A stretch of DNA of 64,000 nucleotides from Trileptium ribeirensis (taxonomy: Eukaryota > Nematoda > Enoplea > Enoplida > Thoracostomopsidae): the NCBI GenBank assembly GCA_030248225.1, contig JASANE010007344.1, forward strand, positions 1 through 64,000, in the 5' to 3' direction. Positions 21,946-34,204 of the stretch are shown here, one piece after another. Both the position numbers and the translations under genes were made by a program. Each line of letters opens with the position of its first letter. Within the stretch, counting starts at the first letter, position 1. Below the pieces are notes generated by a model, which worked only from the letters and a program-made list of their open reading frames with translations, searched no databases and had not been told where the DNA came from.

Positions 21946-22942
21946 TGAACAAGAAGTGCTATTCTTGAGTAGACCGGGTGAGTAAGGAGTGTAAATTCGA
22001 ATAACCACCTTGAGAAGTCCTTAGCTCAAAACCATCATGAGACCAGGCAGTCAAGGCCAGGACTGAGCAAAACTGAATAGTAGTCGACCGCTACTACGCA
22101 GTTTTAATTAACGTAGTGTGCCAACCAGCCGGGGGCGACTATATTAAAATAACTGGCGAGTAATAGCATAATCCTTAGGCACAGGTTAAGGTAGTTAAAT
22201 AAACGAGGCAGCCAAGCCAGCCGGGTGTCACTGTATCAACTTAAAAGAGTGCTAGTAAAGTAATAGCTAGCCTAAATTCAATTCGCTATCACTGAACCTT
22301 TAAGTAGTTTGCCAGCCAGCCGGGCGCGATTGCATTAAATAAGAATAAAACCGTATTAGCATAAATCTAAAGATCTAGGTTCAGGTACATAGTTAGTCGT
22401 ACAGATGTCAGCCAACCGGGGCCGGCTGTATCAACCTCACAATAGGAGTAGTAAAATAGTACATAACCTAACCTTATAGCTAATAAAGATAGGGACGAAC
22501 GAGTGAAATACAATTGAGTGGCCGAGTTGTGATAAAATAGAGTGAAGCTAAAGTGACCGGTGGAGCGTCAAAGTGGTCTAACTGGTACGGTACTGAAGAA
22601 TGGTGCCGCGCGCAGAGTCTACGGGAGTTCAAATCATTGCGCGCTTTAATATTTTATATCATTTTGAAATAAATATTCTTGCTACGTCTTTGGTGATCAA
22701 TTATCTTAAGCAAGAGTGACTGGAGCCACGTTAAGTCGCCACACAAAAATTAGAGCGTAGATACTGATCACGAAGAACAAGGACGCGTGCAATACAAATT
22801 GTCCCACCGGCATACTACTGTCCACACCTCGTACCGCACAATATTCAGTGACGAATCCCGCCCCATTTTAATATCCGATAGCCGTCATAAGAAATTCCCT
22901 ATCCAAGCCCTCCCCCATACAAATCATAAAATATAACAGCGA
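21946..22942 (+). repeat. structured non-coding unit U3b, 5'-truncated
   Basis: Corresponds to the last kilobase of U1 and U2. It starts at the block equivalent to 16670 in U1 and ends with CCGATAGCCG (22875-22884). It carries the TCGACCG-loop hairpin (22078-22096) and a CCGG-loop hairpin: TAGT-G-TGCC (22114-22122) with GGCG-ACTA (22134-22141) around AACCAGCCGGG. Another hairpin, CAGCC/GGCTG, is near 22409-22428. Confidence 0.6.
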
Positions 22943-22964
22943 TTTATTATGATCTCTTTACATT

Positions 22965-23585
22965 TTCTGTTTCGATCTCATCACAACATACTAGTAGGGA
23001 ATCAGCGGCTTATGGTTGAAGCTATTCGGCGGCGTTTAAATATCCGGCTCATTTTTATGTGATTGCAGTTCAAATTCTATTTCATTTTATCACAAAATAC
23101 AGATTCCTTTATTTAAGCAGAACTAGGGTTTTATATATTATCACACTATTCCATACAAATGACCCATTGGCCTCCGATCTAGGATCTGGGCGAGAGTAAC
23201 ACATCGAGTGGAAGTTAAAATCCCAAAACCAGTGCTGGTAGCTTTTGCAGCCACAACGTTTTGGATCTCGGTTTTTCTGTTTGGATTTCATCACAACATA
23301 CTAGTAGGGAATCAGCGGCTTATCGTTGAAGTTATTTGACGGAGAGATTAGCGTTTAAATACCCGGCTCATTTTTTATGTGATTTCAGTTCAAATTCTAT
23401 TTAATTTTATCACAAAATACAGATTCCTTTAGTTTAAGCAGAACTTAGTTTAGGGTTTTATATATTATCGCACTATTCCATACAAATGACCCATTGGCCT
23501 CCGATCTAGGATCTAGGCGAGAGTGACACATTGAGTGGAAGTTAAAATCCCAAAACCAGTGGTGGTAGTTTTTGCAGCAACACAG
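22965..23585 (+). repeat. two-copy tandem repeat, period 310 bp
   Basis: TCACAACATACTAGTAGGG at 22981 recurs at 23291, and the following sequence matches down to GGTAG(C/T)TTTTGCAGC (about 23240 and 23575), with short insertions in the second copy. Non-coding. Confidence 0.85.
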
Positions 23586-24439
23586 TGAACGTACTGCGTT
23601 TCGTACACGAAGGTAGTTGTAGGCTTCGGTTTTGCTGTTATTGGCAGTGTTCTAGGCCTGAGGCGCTTACTTTCGCAGCCGCAAACTGTCAAAAATAGTT
23701 GTCTTCAATTATCTATCCGATAAGCTATTGACAATAATCATACAAGGCAAAACCGGATTTGCCAAAACTGGTTTTGCCGGCTTCTGGTCAAAATAGCTAA
23801 CGACATTTGCATACGATAGTGCATTATAAAAGAAGATTGATTGTTGGATAGGAGGCGGTTATGATTGACGCCGTTACTGTTGTATATGCTATTAAATTAT
23901 AACTTAATTAAAAGGTTTGTTTTCTTGATTGCCAACCTACTCGAAACTAAGACGCGCTCGCTATTACACTTGTGTTCTTTGTGTAGCCGCAGAGAAACTG
24001 GTCTATATAGCTCCAAATGTATTAATGAACCGGACCTAGTCTAGTTAGGAAATAAAACTTAGTGAGAATACTCCGGGGAACCCCAATTCCCACAGGACAT
24101 GGTACAGAGTCTAAACTAAATTATTAGTCATGAAATATTACGAGCCACGAAAATCAGGGCTTTGTGAAAATAGGCTTCGCTGCAATTGGGAACTTAGTTA
24201 CTGAATAAATCAGTTGCTGTTTTACTGAAATTTATATTCTGTAATTGTTTTGGTGCCTACTTCTTAGAAGTAGCTTAAGGAGCTGAAAATTGTTGTGAGT
24301 AAAAACCGGCTTGAAATCCCGCGAATAATTGTAGCTGACTGAAACCGGGTGGGACTCGTTTTATAAACTCACACCTGATATTATTTTAACACTTGGAACT
24401 TATATATATATACTTGACGACACGATTCATAATAATCAT

Positions 24440-24590
24440 AAAATGCGTGCCATACATTGAAAGTTCCACAGGGCATTCTACGGGCCCGAATTATGGATCC
24501 AGATAGCTCCCTACCCTTCCTAATACCGATAGCCGCTATAACCAGCCGAACCCAAACCCCTCCTTATATAACAAAATATAACATGTACAA
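24440..24590 (+). repeat. terminal fragment of the structured unit (U4)
   Basis: About 140 bases matching only the extreme 3' end of the U units: a CATTCTACGGGCCCG-like block, ACCGATAGCCGCTATAA (24525-24541) and AACAAAATATAACA. A short copy that keeps only the 3' end suggests 5' truncation. Confidence 0.55.
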
Positions 24591-26770
24591 TACGGGACCA
24601 TCATGCTCTCGTACTGTCGGGGTTGTCACAAAGTACGTGGAAACATTATCATTTTGTGCCAACGCCGACAGTACACAGCTTGCATTGAACATCAATTGAC
24701 AAATTGCGGCAAATATCAACCATTTTGCTTGAATATTTCAGGATATGTAGTTGCTTATAAACACCGTCTAGTAGTTGCAGAGATATTGCCGTTTTCTCCT
24801 ATCTTGGGGCGTATGGCCCCATACAAAACACGTTTTGATCCAACCCAATAATGTCAATATCAGCACTCCATATTCAGCTATTCTTTTTCCTGATGGTGCA
24901 TGGTCTGTATTTAGGATTTTTTCTCCATTTTCATTTTCCCGTAGCTTGCTCTGTATCGACGCCACACCCGTACGTTTTCTGATCTCATTGTAGTGATTTC
25001 ATCATGTGGAGTTTTCTTATTGACCGCCGCAGCATTTTCATATCCGTAGTGATAAACTGTTGCTCTGCTTTAGCAGTCGTTGGCCTGCTTGTTGCTTAGT
25101 AAAGAGAAACAATACGCACTATAGTGCGGTACACCTCGGATTTGAAGCTCAGTGTAGTCGACGATAATAGAGCAGTGCGCTGACGTGGTGCTATTTCTGC
25201 AAGTTGGTGAGGCTATATGTGTCTGCACATCTTGCTCCTATGATTTTTTCAGCACAGAAATCAGAAACCTAAACCGGTCAGCTGTGTGCAGTTCCTGTCT
25301 CTCGACATGGATGTTGTTTTGCACTGCTGCAGAAGTTTACAGTTATACGTCATTTTCTTAGCTAGTGGAAGCCAACATGACTTCATCAGCATGTTGCAGG
25401 CCCACGGCATTTCTTGCTGAAGCTCCGGGGCGATTGTGCCCATCACATTAAAGAACAGAAAATTTGAGATGGCTAAGCTCTGATGGCCACCAACTTTAAC
25501 TGCTGAAACGGTTTTTGAGATATCAGAAGCCCAGCTTAGACTCGGCTACTCGTGTCGTCGTATAGAAGCTGAACAAGTTGGGCGAGGTGCACAGGGGTAG
25601 CATGGCGACAATTTGCCTTTTCCAGACGCGCAAGACTCGAAGCTGATCTATTGTTCTTTACGGCAATTCTACACCAGCGGCTTGCTGTTAATATTGCATT
25701 AGTGGTGCCGCAGTGCTTCACGAAGCCACACTAATTTGGCTCATCTCTATTACTCACTGAGGTGAGTGATAACTGCTTTTTTCGCCCACTTTTGGCTACG
25801 AGAGATGACAAATTGCTCTGCAGTATGGCACCATTGGTCAATACTCCAGGTCAAGCATTATGGAGATATTTTAGGTGTCACTGGCCCATTCAAACATCTG
25901 TTTAGACCAAAACTTGCAATGTAAATAATGACAATACCAGCACACCATTTGCATCTACGCTGAATATATCTATGCTCTAAAAATGAGACCAATAATTTTA
26001 TTTTGGTTGCCATGTTCCCATTTATAAACCATTTCTGACACAACCCTGCGTTTAAATAATCATAATATCATCACAATACTTTCAGGTGTATGAGGATGAA
26101 TTTCTCTACAAAACGAGGCCAAAGACACCCATAAGACCAGACCGGTTGCAGACATGTTTTTCTTGTATTTTAGGTTTCATGGGTGAACCTAAAACTCAAT
26201 TTTGACCCAAATCCTAATCTTAAATTAACAACACAAGAAAGCGTTAAATATATACTAATAGAAGCTTGAAAATGAACTCAGTTTGACTCATATATTTAAG
26301 CCAGTTGTCGGTGTACTATGAATAATGTGGTCTTTCGAGCCTCTTCGCCTCTCGATCCAGGCCCCATTGACCCGATTTTTGGTTGGAATTTGTTGTAATC
26401 GGGTTTCGCGCCCACCTAAAGGGGACAAAGAGATTTCAGGTTTTTAAATGAATACGTCCAAACGTCAAAGTTGAGTTCACTAAAACCAATAACGGATATT
26501 GTCAAATTTCACAGATATATGGTTAGTAGAAATTATTCGCGTTGCTGTTCCACTAATTGCACTCAGAAGTCAATAACGTATCTGAAGGCGCAGAAAACAA
26601 AGCATAATCAAAGAAATGACATCAGAAGAAATTCTTTCGGTAAACGGTTCGCCGACGGTCGAGTCTAAAATCATATCTAATCAGTTATTGAAAACCATCG
26701 ATTAGACATGTCATATTCGTTGTGGGCTCTAGATAACTAAACTGCCATGTTCATCGTAGCGAAAACTGTA
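24591..26770. other. non-coding, no gene seen
   Basis: No exon recognised. About 25860-26000 is an inverted copy of part of the dispersed repeat at 60185-60245 (shared TAAATAATGACAATA and CACCATTTGCA, read on the minus strand). Confidence 0.45.
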
Positions 26771-26778
26771 TATATGCC

Positions 26779-27923
26779 CAGGGAGTAACCGGAATTCCGG
26801 TTGCGGTTCCAGCAAAGGGCAAAAACCATACCGGAACCGGAATTCCGGTTTAAAAATTTTGTTTGAAATTTTCCACGTTTTTTGCTTCATCCTGTAATCC
26901 AAACATATGTAATATATTATACAATGATCAAGCTCCAATACAACCAAGCAAAAGAAAAGACATACTTACCAATTTGCCCTGTGAAACGTAAGTAGGGCAC
27001 ATAATTTGAGCAGGAATTTTTCATAACCTGCAGGAGTTTGTTAACAAAGCCAGGTCGATGCTTGTAGCAGCTATTTTACACATCCAGAAGTCTGTGGGAT
27101 ACGTTTGAATTAAACCGGTCCAACTCGGTAACAGAGTATGGCTTACGCAGAAGTACTTAGGGTATGCTTGGTTAACATAAATTGCGTCAAGCAGCCGCCA
27201 GTGCGCTTGTAAACTTGGTAAATCAGTCTAAATTGAAGTAAACTAACATTATCTGCAACGCAGCTAGAAACTGCTTTCTTGGCAATGAACTGTATTTATT
27301 GAAACTGTGCGAGCAGTATCACAGTGTGTCTCATTTATAGCATTCTGATTAGAAAGTTATCATCATTATGATCTAACTGACGGGCACTGTTTGTCCAACG
27401 CTAGCCTAAATAATGTCTCTGACCACTGATCAGAAAATTACCTTCTATCTATTATTTTATCTTAGAATCATATAAACCAATAATTTTAAGTTTTCTACAA
27501 AAGAACATGCAACAAACGTATGCGTAGTAAAGGGAGGTGGCTGGAGACAGAGCGAAAGTGTGTATTCTACGCTCCAAGCATTGTAAGCACAATAGATTTC
27601 ACGCAGTATACGCAATGGTGTATAGTGGAAGACATTTTGTGCTCTGAATGTCCAAAAACCGTCATATTTGATTGATAAATAAATATTATTAGCTTCCTCA
27701 GTCTTTAAAGTTTCAGAAAGGCAATAATACCATCGCAATACATTAAGTTTAATGTAAAAGTTATTTTTAATGCATTTTAAATCCACTATACCTTCATTTC
27801 TTCCTTCATCTGTTTTACTATATATAAATTTCTAAGACCAGGTTCCGGTTTCGATCCGGTTTAAATGGACGGTTCCGGTTGCTGGTTCCGGTTCCGGTAA
27901 AGTTCGGTTCCGCTTATTCCCTG
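26779..27923 (+). mobile_element. non-autonomous hAT element, copy A
   Basis: The ends are imperfect inverted repeats: CAGGGAGTAACCGGAA at the left and TTATTCCCTG at the right. They are flanked by the exact 8-bp duplication TATATGCC (26771-26778 and 27924-27931), diagnostic for the hAT superfamily. Subterminal regions are packed with GGTTCCGG/CCGGAACC words, as in hAT transposase-binding arrays. There is no transposase frame. Length is 1145 bp. It lies about 1.3 kb upstream of the SCAF4/8 start codon. Confidence 0.92.
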
Positions 27924-28549
27924 TATATGCCATATGAAATATTCGTGGTGGGTTCTAGAGAACCGAAAAACGTATTTGTGAACGAAGAACGTATACTTTA
28001 TTGAAGTGCCTGTATGCAATAGATAAACAACCAATGAGAACCGACTACATTTTGGAAAACGGGTTACTCTGCAGTAAAACCACGAAAAGGTTTTGTGCTC
28101 TGAATGTCCAAAAACCGACATATTTGATTGATAAATAAATATTATTAGCTTCCTCATTCTTTAAAGTTTCAGAAAGGCAATAATACCATCGCAATACATT
28201 AAGTTTAATGTAAAAGTTATTTTTAATGCATTTTAAGTCCACTATACCTTCATTTCTTCCTTCATCTGTTTTACTATATATAAATTTCTAAGACCAGGTT
28301 CCGGTTTCGGATCCGGTTTAAATGGACGGTTCCGGTTGCTGGTTCCGGTTCCGGTAAATTTCGGTTCCGCTTATTCCCTGTATATATGCCATATGAAATA
28401 TTCGTGGTGGGTTCTAGAGAACCGAAAAACGTATATGTGAACGAAGAACGTATACTTTATTGAAGTGCCTGTACGCAATACATAAACAACCAATGAGAAC
28501 CGACTACATTTTGGAAAACGGGTTACTCGGCAGTAAAACCACGAAAAGG
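27635..28549 (+). repeat. tandem duplication of hAT end plus flank, period about 456 bp
   Basis: 27635-28090 and 28091-28549 are near-identical. Each contains the last 290 bases of hAT copy A, the flanking TATATGCC and about 160 bases of host flank. The second copy has a 2-base TA expansion in the target duplication. The duplication therefore happened after insertion of copy A. Confidence 0.9.
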
Positions 28550-28555
28550 TATGAA

Positions 28556-29065
28556 GGGTCAAGTTGGACTGCACATAATAAAACTATCATATTCTGCGGG
28601 CTTGATAACCTAATAGACAATCGTTGTAAACTAAAAACAGACAATAGCATGCCGAAATTTGATACATCCTTAATTTTGAAAAAGGTACTCGGTCCGACAG
28701 CAGCCCAAGGAGTGGTACTACAAGAATGTGTTCGAAACTAATGTTGTAGTTATTGATGAGCTAGTTCTGCTGGGCATGTTTCAATGGGAGGTCTGTGTCG
28801 TGCGATGTGAATTCCAGAGAAACTGGTACACGTATGGCCAAATTTACCTGAATACTTTTTAAAAACTTTTTTGACATTTTTAAAATTGGGAGGTGCTGTT
28901 AGTTTTTAACTAAGGTTATGTCGTTATGGCTTTGCCTATCGAACAAGTATTTTATCAAATGCAATTCACCAGAAGATGTGTTATTAGTGAAAACGACAGA
29001 AAAAGATAAATTTTCAGGATTTTTTCTTTATTGCTCTCAGTGGAAACTCTTTCGCTCTGTTTCAT
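28556..29065 (+). repeat. dispersed repeat, copy near the gene start
   Basis: Shares the order CTTGATAACCTAATAGACA .. ATGCCGAA .. GTATGGCCAAATTT .. CAGTGGAAA(C/T)TC(T/C)TTTCGCT with 58980-59405. Diverged, non-coding. Confidence 0.65.
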
Positions 29066-29239
29066 AATATAGATACAGTTTTATAATTAGTAGTTTCTGA
29101 ACATAAAATATATTGAAGTCTCTGAAGTTTAAATTATATTTCTGAACTAGTTTTTTCACAACCGATTTCGTTATAGTCAAGCGGAATTTGGAACTCACAG
29201 TTGTGGTAAAGGATGACGACAACAAAGGAGGTAGACAAG

Positions 29240-29269
29240 ATGGATTGCGTCAACCAGTTTAATCAGCAG
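29240..29269 (+). CDS. SCAF4/8: SCAF4/8-like protein, exon 1 (start codon exon)
   Basis: Ten codons, MDCVNQFNQQ, starting at an ATG in the context CAAGATGG and ending at a GTAGGC donor, phase 0. The family start is MEAVKxFNSE in vertebrates, so the length and the V..FN pattern match the first helix of the CTD-interacting domain. Joined to exon 2 it reads straight into LASLYEIKPP. The exon is very short and would be hard to call without exon 2, so the choice of this ATG rests on its match and phase. 5' UTR and promoter presumably lie just upstream (29050-29239); no TATA box or CpG-rich promoter is evident. hAT copy A lies 1.3 kb upstream. Confidence 0.8.
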
Positions 29270-29299
29270 GTAGGCTGGTCATTCCCAGAATACATATTT

Positions 29300-29649
29300 T
29301 AATTGAACCTCAACGTTGTTACTGTATTTTCTTGTCCGATTCGCTCATTTTTATATTCAATGTTTACAAATAAATATACCTGATCTATGCAAAGCGATTT
29401 CCTTGTTCATTGTTTATGAAATGTGGGTTACGTCATAAAGCTCCGATCAGATAATGTAGTTTGAAATACACTTGTGCTATTGTGAAGACATTTTGTTAGC
29501 AGTAACTTTTTAATTTTTATGTCCACGTGCTGGTGTTTTTAATGAAATGTTGTTTTGGTAGTGTGTTTCCTACAATCTGAGCGCCACGTTGTCTCATGCT
29601 AAATTTTTTATTGGCTGAATGGTTAGCCATGAGAAAAGTACGTGGCCAT
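29300..29649 (+). repeat. segmental duplicate S1, left part (intron 1)
   Basis: Matches 32110-32397 (shared GAATGTTTACAAATAAAT, GGGTTACGTCATAAAGCTCC, CTACAATCTGAGCGC). Continues after hAT copy B at 30806-30985. S1 and S2 are two diverged copies of one intronic segment. Confidence 0.8.
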
Positions 29650-30805
29650 CAGGGAGTAACCGGAATTCCGGTTCCGGCGAAAATCGTGTTCCGGTTGCGG
29701 TTCCGGCAAAGGGCAAAAACCATACCGGAACCGGAATTCTGGTTAAAAAATTTTGTTTGAAATTTTCCACATTTTTTGTTTTATCCTGTAATCCAAACAA
29801 ACATATGTAATATATATTATACAATGATCAAGCTCCAATACAACCAAGCAAAAGAAAAGATTAACTAACCAATTTGCCGTGTAAAACGTAAGTAGGGCAC
29901 ATAATTTGAGCAGGAATTTTTCATAATAACCTGCAGGAGTTTGTTAAATCAAAGCCAGGTCGATGCTTGTAGCAGCTATTTTACACATCCAGAAGTCTGT
30001 TGGATACGTGTGAATTAAACCGGTACAACTCGGTAACAGAGTATGGCTTACGCAGAAGTACTTAGGATATGCTTGGCTAACAAATTTCTTTATGTTAACA
30101 CACACAAAATGCGCTTGTAAACTTGGTAAATCAGTCTAAATTGAAGCAAACTAACGTTATCTGCAACGCAGCTAGAAACTGCTTTCTTGGCAATGAACTG
30201 TATTTATTGAAACTGTGCGAGCAGCATCACAGTGTGTCTCATTTATAGCATTCTGATTAGAAAGTTATCATTATTATAATCTAACTGACGGGCACTGTTT
30301 GTCCAACGCTAGCCTAAACAGTGTCTCTGACCACTAATCAGAAAATTACCTTCTATTTTTCTCTTAGAATCATATAAACCAATAATTTTAAGTTTCCTAC
30401 AGAAGAACTTGCAACACACGTATGTGTAGTAAAGGGAGGCGACTGGAGACAGAGCGAAAGTGTGTATTCTACGCTCCAAGCTTAGTAAGCATTTTCGATT
30501 TGACGCAGTATATGCAATGGTGTATAGTGGAAGGCATTTTTGCTCTGGGTGTCCAAAAATCGACATATTTGATCGATAAATAAACATTATTAGCTTCCTC
30601 AGTCTCTTTAAAGTTTCAGAAAGGCAATAATACCATCGCAACACGTTAAGTTTAATGTAAAAGTTATTTTTAATGCATTTTAAATCCACTATACCTTCAT
30701 TTTTTCCATCATCTGTTTTACTATATATAAATTTCGAAGACCAGGTTCCGGATCCGGTCTAAATGGACGGTTCCGGTTGCTGGTTCCGGTTCTGGTTATT
30801 CCCTG
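29650..30805 (+). mobile_element. non-autonomous hAT element, copy B
   Basis: Starts CAGGGAGTAACCGGAA and ends GGTTATTCCCTG, with the exact 8-bp duplication GTGGCCAT at 29642-29649 and 30806-30813. Length 1156 bp, collinear with copy A. The paralogous segment at about 33003-33097 shows the same flanks joined with a single GTGGCCAT, an empty-site control. Located in intron 1 of the SCAF4/8 gene. Confidence 0.93.
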
Positions 30806-32397
30806 GTGGCCATCTAAATACAGCAACCATTATGGTGTTAAAATCTGTTGCGGCTAGAAGCTGTTGTGTCTGTATTTACATATATAATGTTATTTATTCG
30901 ATTTTAATGTTGTTGCTGAAAATTGTATGTAATTTCCGATTAAATTTCCAAATCCCGGAAAAATGCTATATAAATCATTAAGATTGCTATTAAAAATTTA
31001 TATATTTATATTTATATATTTATATATTTTTAAAAATTTTTACATCGGTCGTAATCGCTCAAGAACATCGTAGAATTAAGAGGTTATCCCATCATACTTT
31101 TAACGTTAAATTAAAAATAAAAAATGGATACTGTCTCCAAATTTCTAAAATAAATTAGAATATTTATTATTTTTAAGCGGGTACGGTAATAGCGCCAAAC
31201 ATAGAGCCTCAGTATGTCATGGCACTCGCTGAAACAGGTTTCAAAAATATGAATATTTGCAGTCTGTAGTTCAATGATTTAGCTCTTAAATTTTCCATAT
31301 TTTAGTTGGATATTACTAAGATATATATTGCAATTGTGCTTATATCTTTAGTGAGGCATATTTAGCCAACATAGATACTTCGTTTATATTGTGACCAGAT
31401 ATACTATAAAATATGATCAAAAATCTGTTACAGATATCACCTTGGTTCCCAATGCCCTAGATAAGACATAATTAGCTCATATTTTCAAGACCTATTGGGG
31501 GCCCAAATATCGGGTTTTTCATACTTATTTCTATGAACATGCATTATAGTCTTTAATAAATGTATAAATTAATTTCGGTAATAACGTAATTAATGATCAG
31601 TGTTTGAGGATCCTAAGCACGATTCTATGTTTCAAAAATTGATTGGCAACAATTCTGGAGGCCCTAAATCTTTTTTTTATGCTTCAAGCCTGTTGCGGAT
31701 ATCACCTTTGTTTCCCACTGGCCTAGGTACCGCACTTTTGATTTCAAATTTCTGCAATCCAAAATATTTCAAAATCTCCTGATGTTTATAATGCCACTGT
31801 TCTTTGGGGCACTCACCACGCTCTTAAATCTGTGCTCCATTTTTCTTGGAAACGCATTTGTTTCTTTGAAGCAGATGCGCGTAATACCTGTGATTGCGAA
31901 TGATATATATAGTTTCATTTATATGCATTGTGAATTCCGGGTAAGCGGTACTCCAGTGCTTTTAAGTTAATCCGAATGGATTATATATACGGTATGACAG
32001 GCAGACTATTGTATCTAATCTAAATGTCATTTTCGTCCCAGAAACTATGTTAAAGTTTGCGGTTTCTCGCTATTAATTTTTAAAACACTGTGGATGTTTT
32101 CGCTACAACGCTGAACGTGGAAGCTAATTTTCATATTGAATGTTTACAAATAAATCTACCTGAACTTGGCAAAGTGATTTCGTTGAAGCGTCCATGAAAT
32201 GTGGGTTACGTCATAAAGCTCCGATCAGATACTGTAGTTTAAAATATATATGCACTATTGTGAGGACATTTTGTTCACAATAACTTATTAATTTTTGTAC
32301 CCACCCGACCCGCTGCTGTAAATGTTATTTAGGTAGTCTGTTTTCTACAATCTGAGCGCGAAGTTGTTTCATGCTAAAATTTATATTGGCTAAATTT

Positions 32398-32991
32398 CAG
32401 GGAGCTGCGTTCTTGCTAATGAACTGTATTTATTGGAGCTGTGCGAGCAGTAGTACATTTTGTCTCATTTATAGCATTCTAATCGGAAAGTCATCGTCAT
32501 GATCTAGCTGGCAGGCACTGGTTGCTCCACGCTAGCCCAAACAGTGTTTCTGGCCACTGATCAGAAAATTATTGCAAACCTCCTTTTAGTATTATATGAA
32601 CCAATAATTTCAAGTTTTCTACGAAATAACATTGAACAAACGTGTGTCTAGTAAAGAGATGCTATTGGAGACAGAGCCCAAGTGTTTAGTCTAGGCTCCA
32701 TGAAGCACATTCATTATGGAAGGTATTTTTTTCTTTGGGTGTCCAAAAACACAAATATTGATCGATAAAGAAACGCTTGGATCTTGGCTCAGTATCTTCA
32801 AAATTCCAGAGAGGCAATAGTGTCATTGTAATATATTAAATTTAATGTAAAAGTTATTTTTAATTATTTTAAATTCACTGTACCTTCATTTCTTCGTTAA
32901 TCTGTTTTACTACGTATAAGTTTCGAAGATCAGGTTCTGGATCTGGTTTAAATGGACGGGTCCGGTATATTTCGTTTCCTGTTATTCCCTG
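32398..32991 (+). mobile_element. hAT element, copy D, internally deleted and old
   Basis: Begins CAGGGAG and jumps directly to sequence matching the interior of copies A-C (ATGAACTGTATTTATTG), then continues collinearly to GTTATTCCCTG. Flanking octamers CTAAATTT and CTGTATTA are only partly alike. The most diverged copy, hence probably the oldest. Confidence 0.75.
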
Positions 32992-33097
32992 CTGTATTAT
33001 TAGCCATGAGAAACGTATGTGGCCATCTAAATACAAAACCATTAGGTGCTAAAATCTTTTGCTGCTGTAAATATTGTGTCTGTATTTGCTTATATAT

Positions 33098-34204
33098 CTG
33101 GGAGTAACCGGAATTCCGGTTCCGGCGAAAATCGTGTTCCGGTTGCGGTTCCGGCAAAGGGCAAATACCATACCGGAACCGGAATTTCGGTTTGAAAATT
33201 TTGATTGAAATTTTCCAAATTTTTGATTCATTTGTGGTCCAAACATATGTAATATATGTACAACGATCAAATTCCAATACAACCAAGCAGAATAAAAGAT
33301 TAACTCAGCAATTTGCTGTGTGAAACGTAAGTAGGACACAGAATTTTAATAGGAATTTTTCATCTTAACCTGCAGGAGTTTGTTAAAACAAAGCCAGGTC
33401 GATGCTTGAAACCGCTGTTTTACACATTCATAAGTCTGCAGGGCATGTTCCAATTAAATCTTCTAACTCAGTAACAAAATATGGATTATTTAGAAGTACT
33501 TAGCTGTAAGTTAAGCTGACATAAATTTCGTCAAGTACCCGTCAGTGCGCTTGTAAATTTTGTAAATTAGTATACATTGAAGTAAAGTAACATATCTGCA
33601 ACGCAGCCAGGAACTGCGTTCTTGCCAATGAACTGTATTTATTGCAACTGGGCGACCAGTATAACAGTTTGTCTCATTTATAGCATCCTGATTAGAAAGT
33701 TATTATCATTTGCACAGCGCTAGCGTAAACAGTGTCTCTGATCAATGATCAGAAAATTAGAGTATATACCTTTTATTATTTTCTCTTAGAACCATATAAA
33801 CCAATAATTTCAAGTTTCCTACAGAACAACATGTAACAAACGTATGTGTAGTAAAGGGAAGCGACTGGAGACAGAGCGAAAATGTTTATTCTACGCTCCA
33901 TGCGTTGTAAGCACATTCAACTTGACGCAAGGGTCTATAGTGAAAGGCATTTTTGGCTCTGGATGTCCAAAAACCGACATATTGGTTAATAAATATAAAT
34001 TATTAGATTCCTCACACTCCTTAAAGTTTCAGAAAGTCAAAAATGCCATCGCAATACATTAAGTTTAATGTAACAATTATTTTCAATATATTTTAAATCC
34101 ACTATACCTTCATTTCTTCCTTCATCTGTTGTACTATAATATATATAAGTTTCGAAGACCAGGTTCCAGATCCGGTTTAAATGGACGGTTCCGGTTATTC
34201 CTTG
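33098..34204 (+). mobile_element. hAT element, copy C
   Basis: Left end CTGGGAGTAACCGGAATTCC, right end CCGGTTATTCCTTG, collinear with A and B but more diverged, and each terminus carries a substitution. Flanks TTATATAT and ATATATAT agree at seven of eight positions. Sits in the S2 duplicate, 97 bases beyond the empty site of copy B. Confidence 0.82.

Noticed and set aside
27457..27786. Minus-strand frame in hAT copy A, also seen in copy B (30309-30689) and the duplicate (28045-28242)
   Set aside because: Its conservation follows from the copies being recent DNA relatives. It is broken differently in each, has no transposase motifs and lies antisense to the element's layout.
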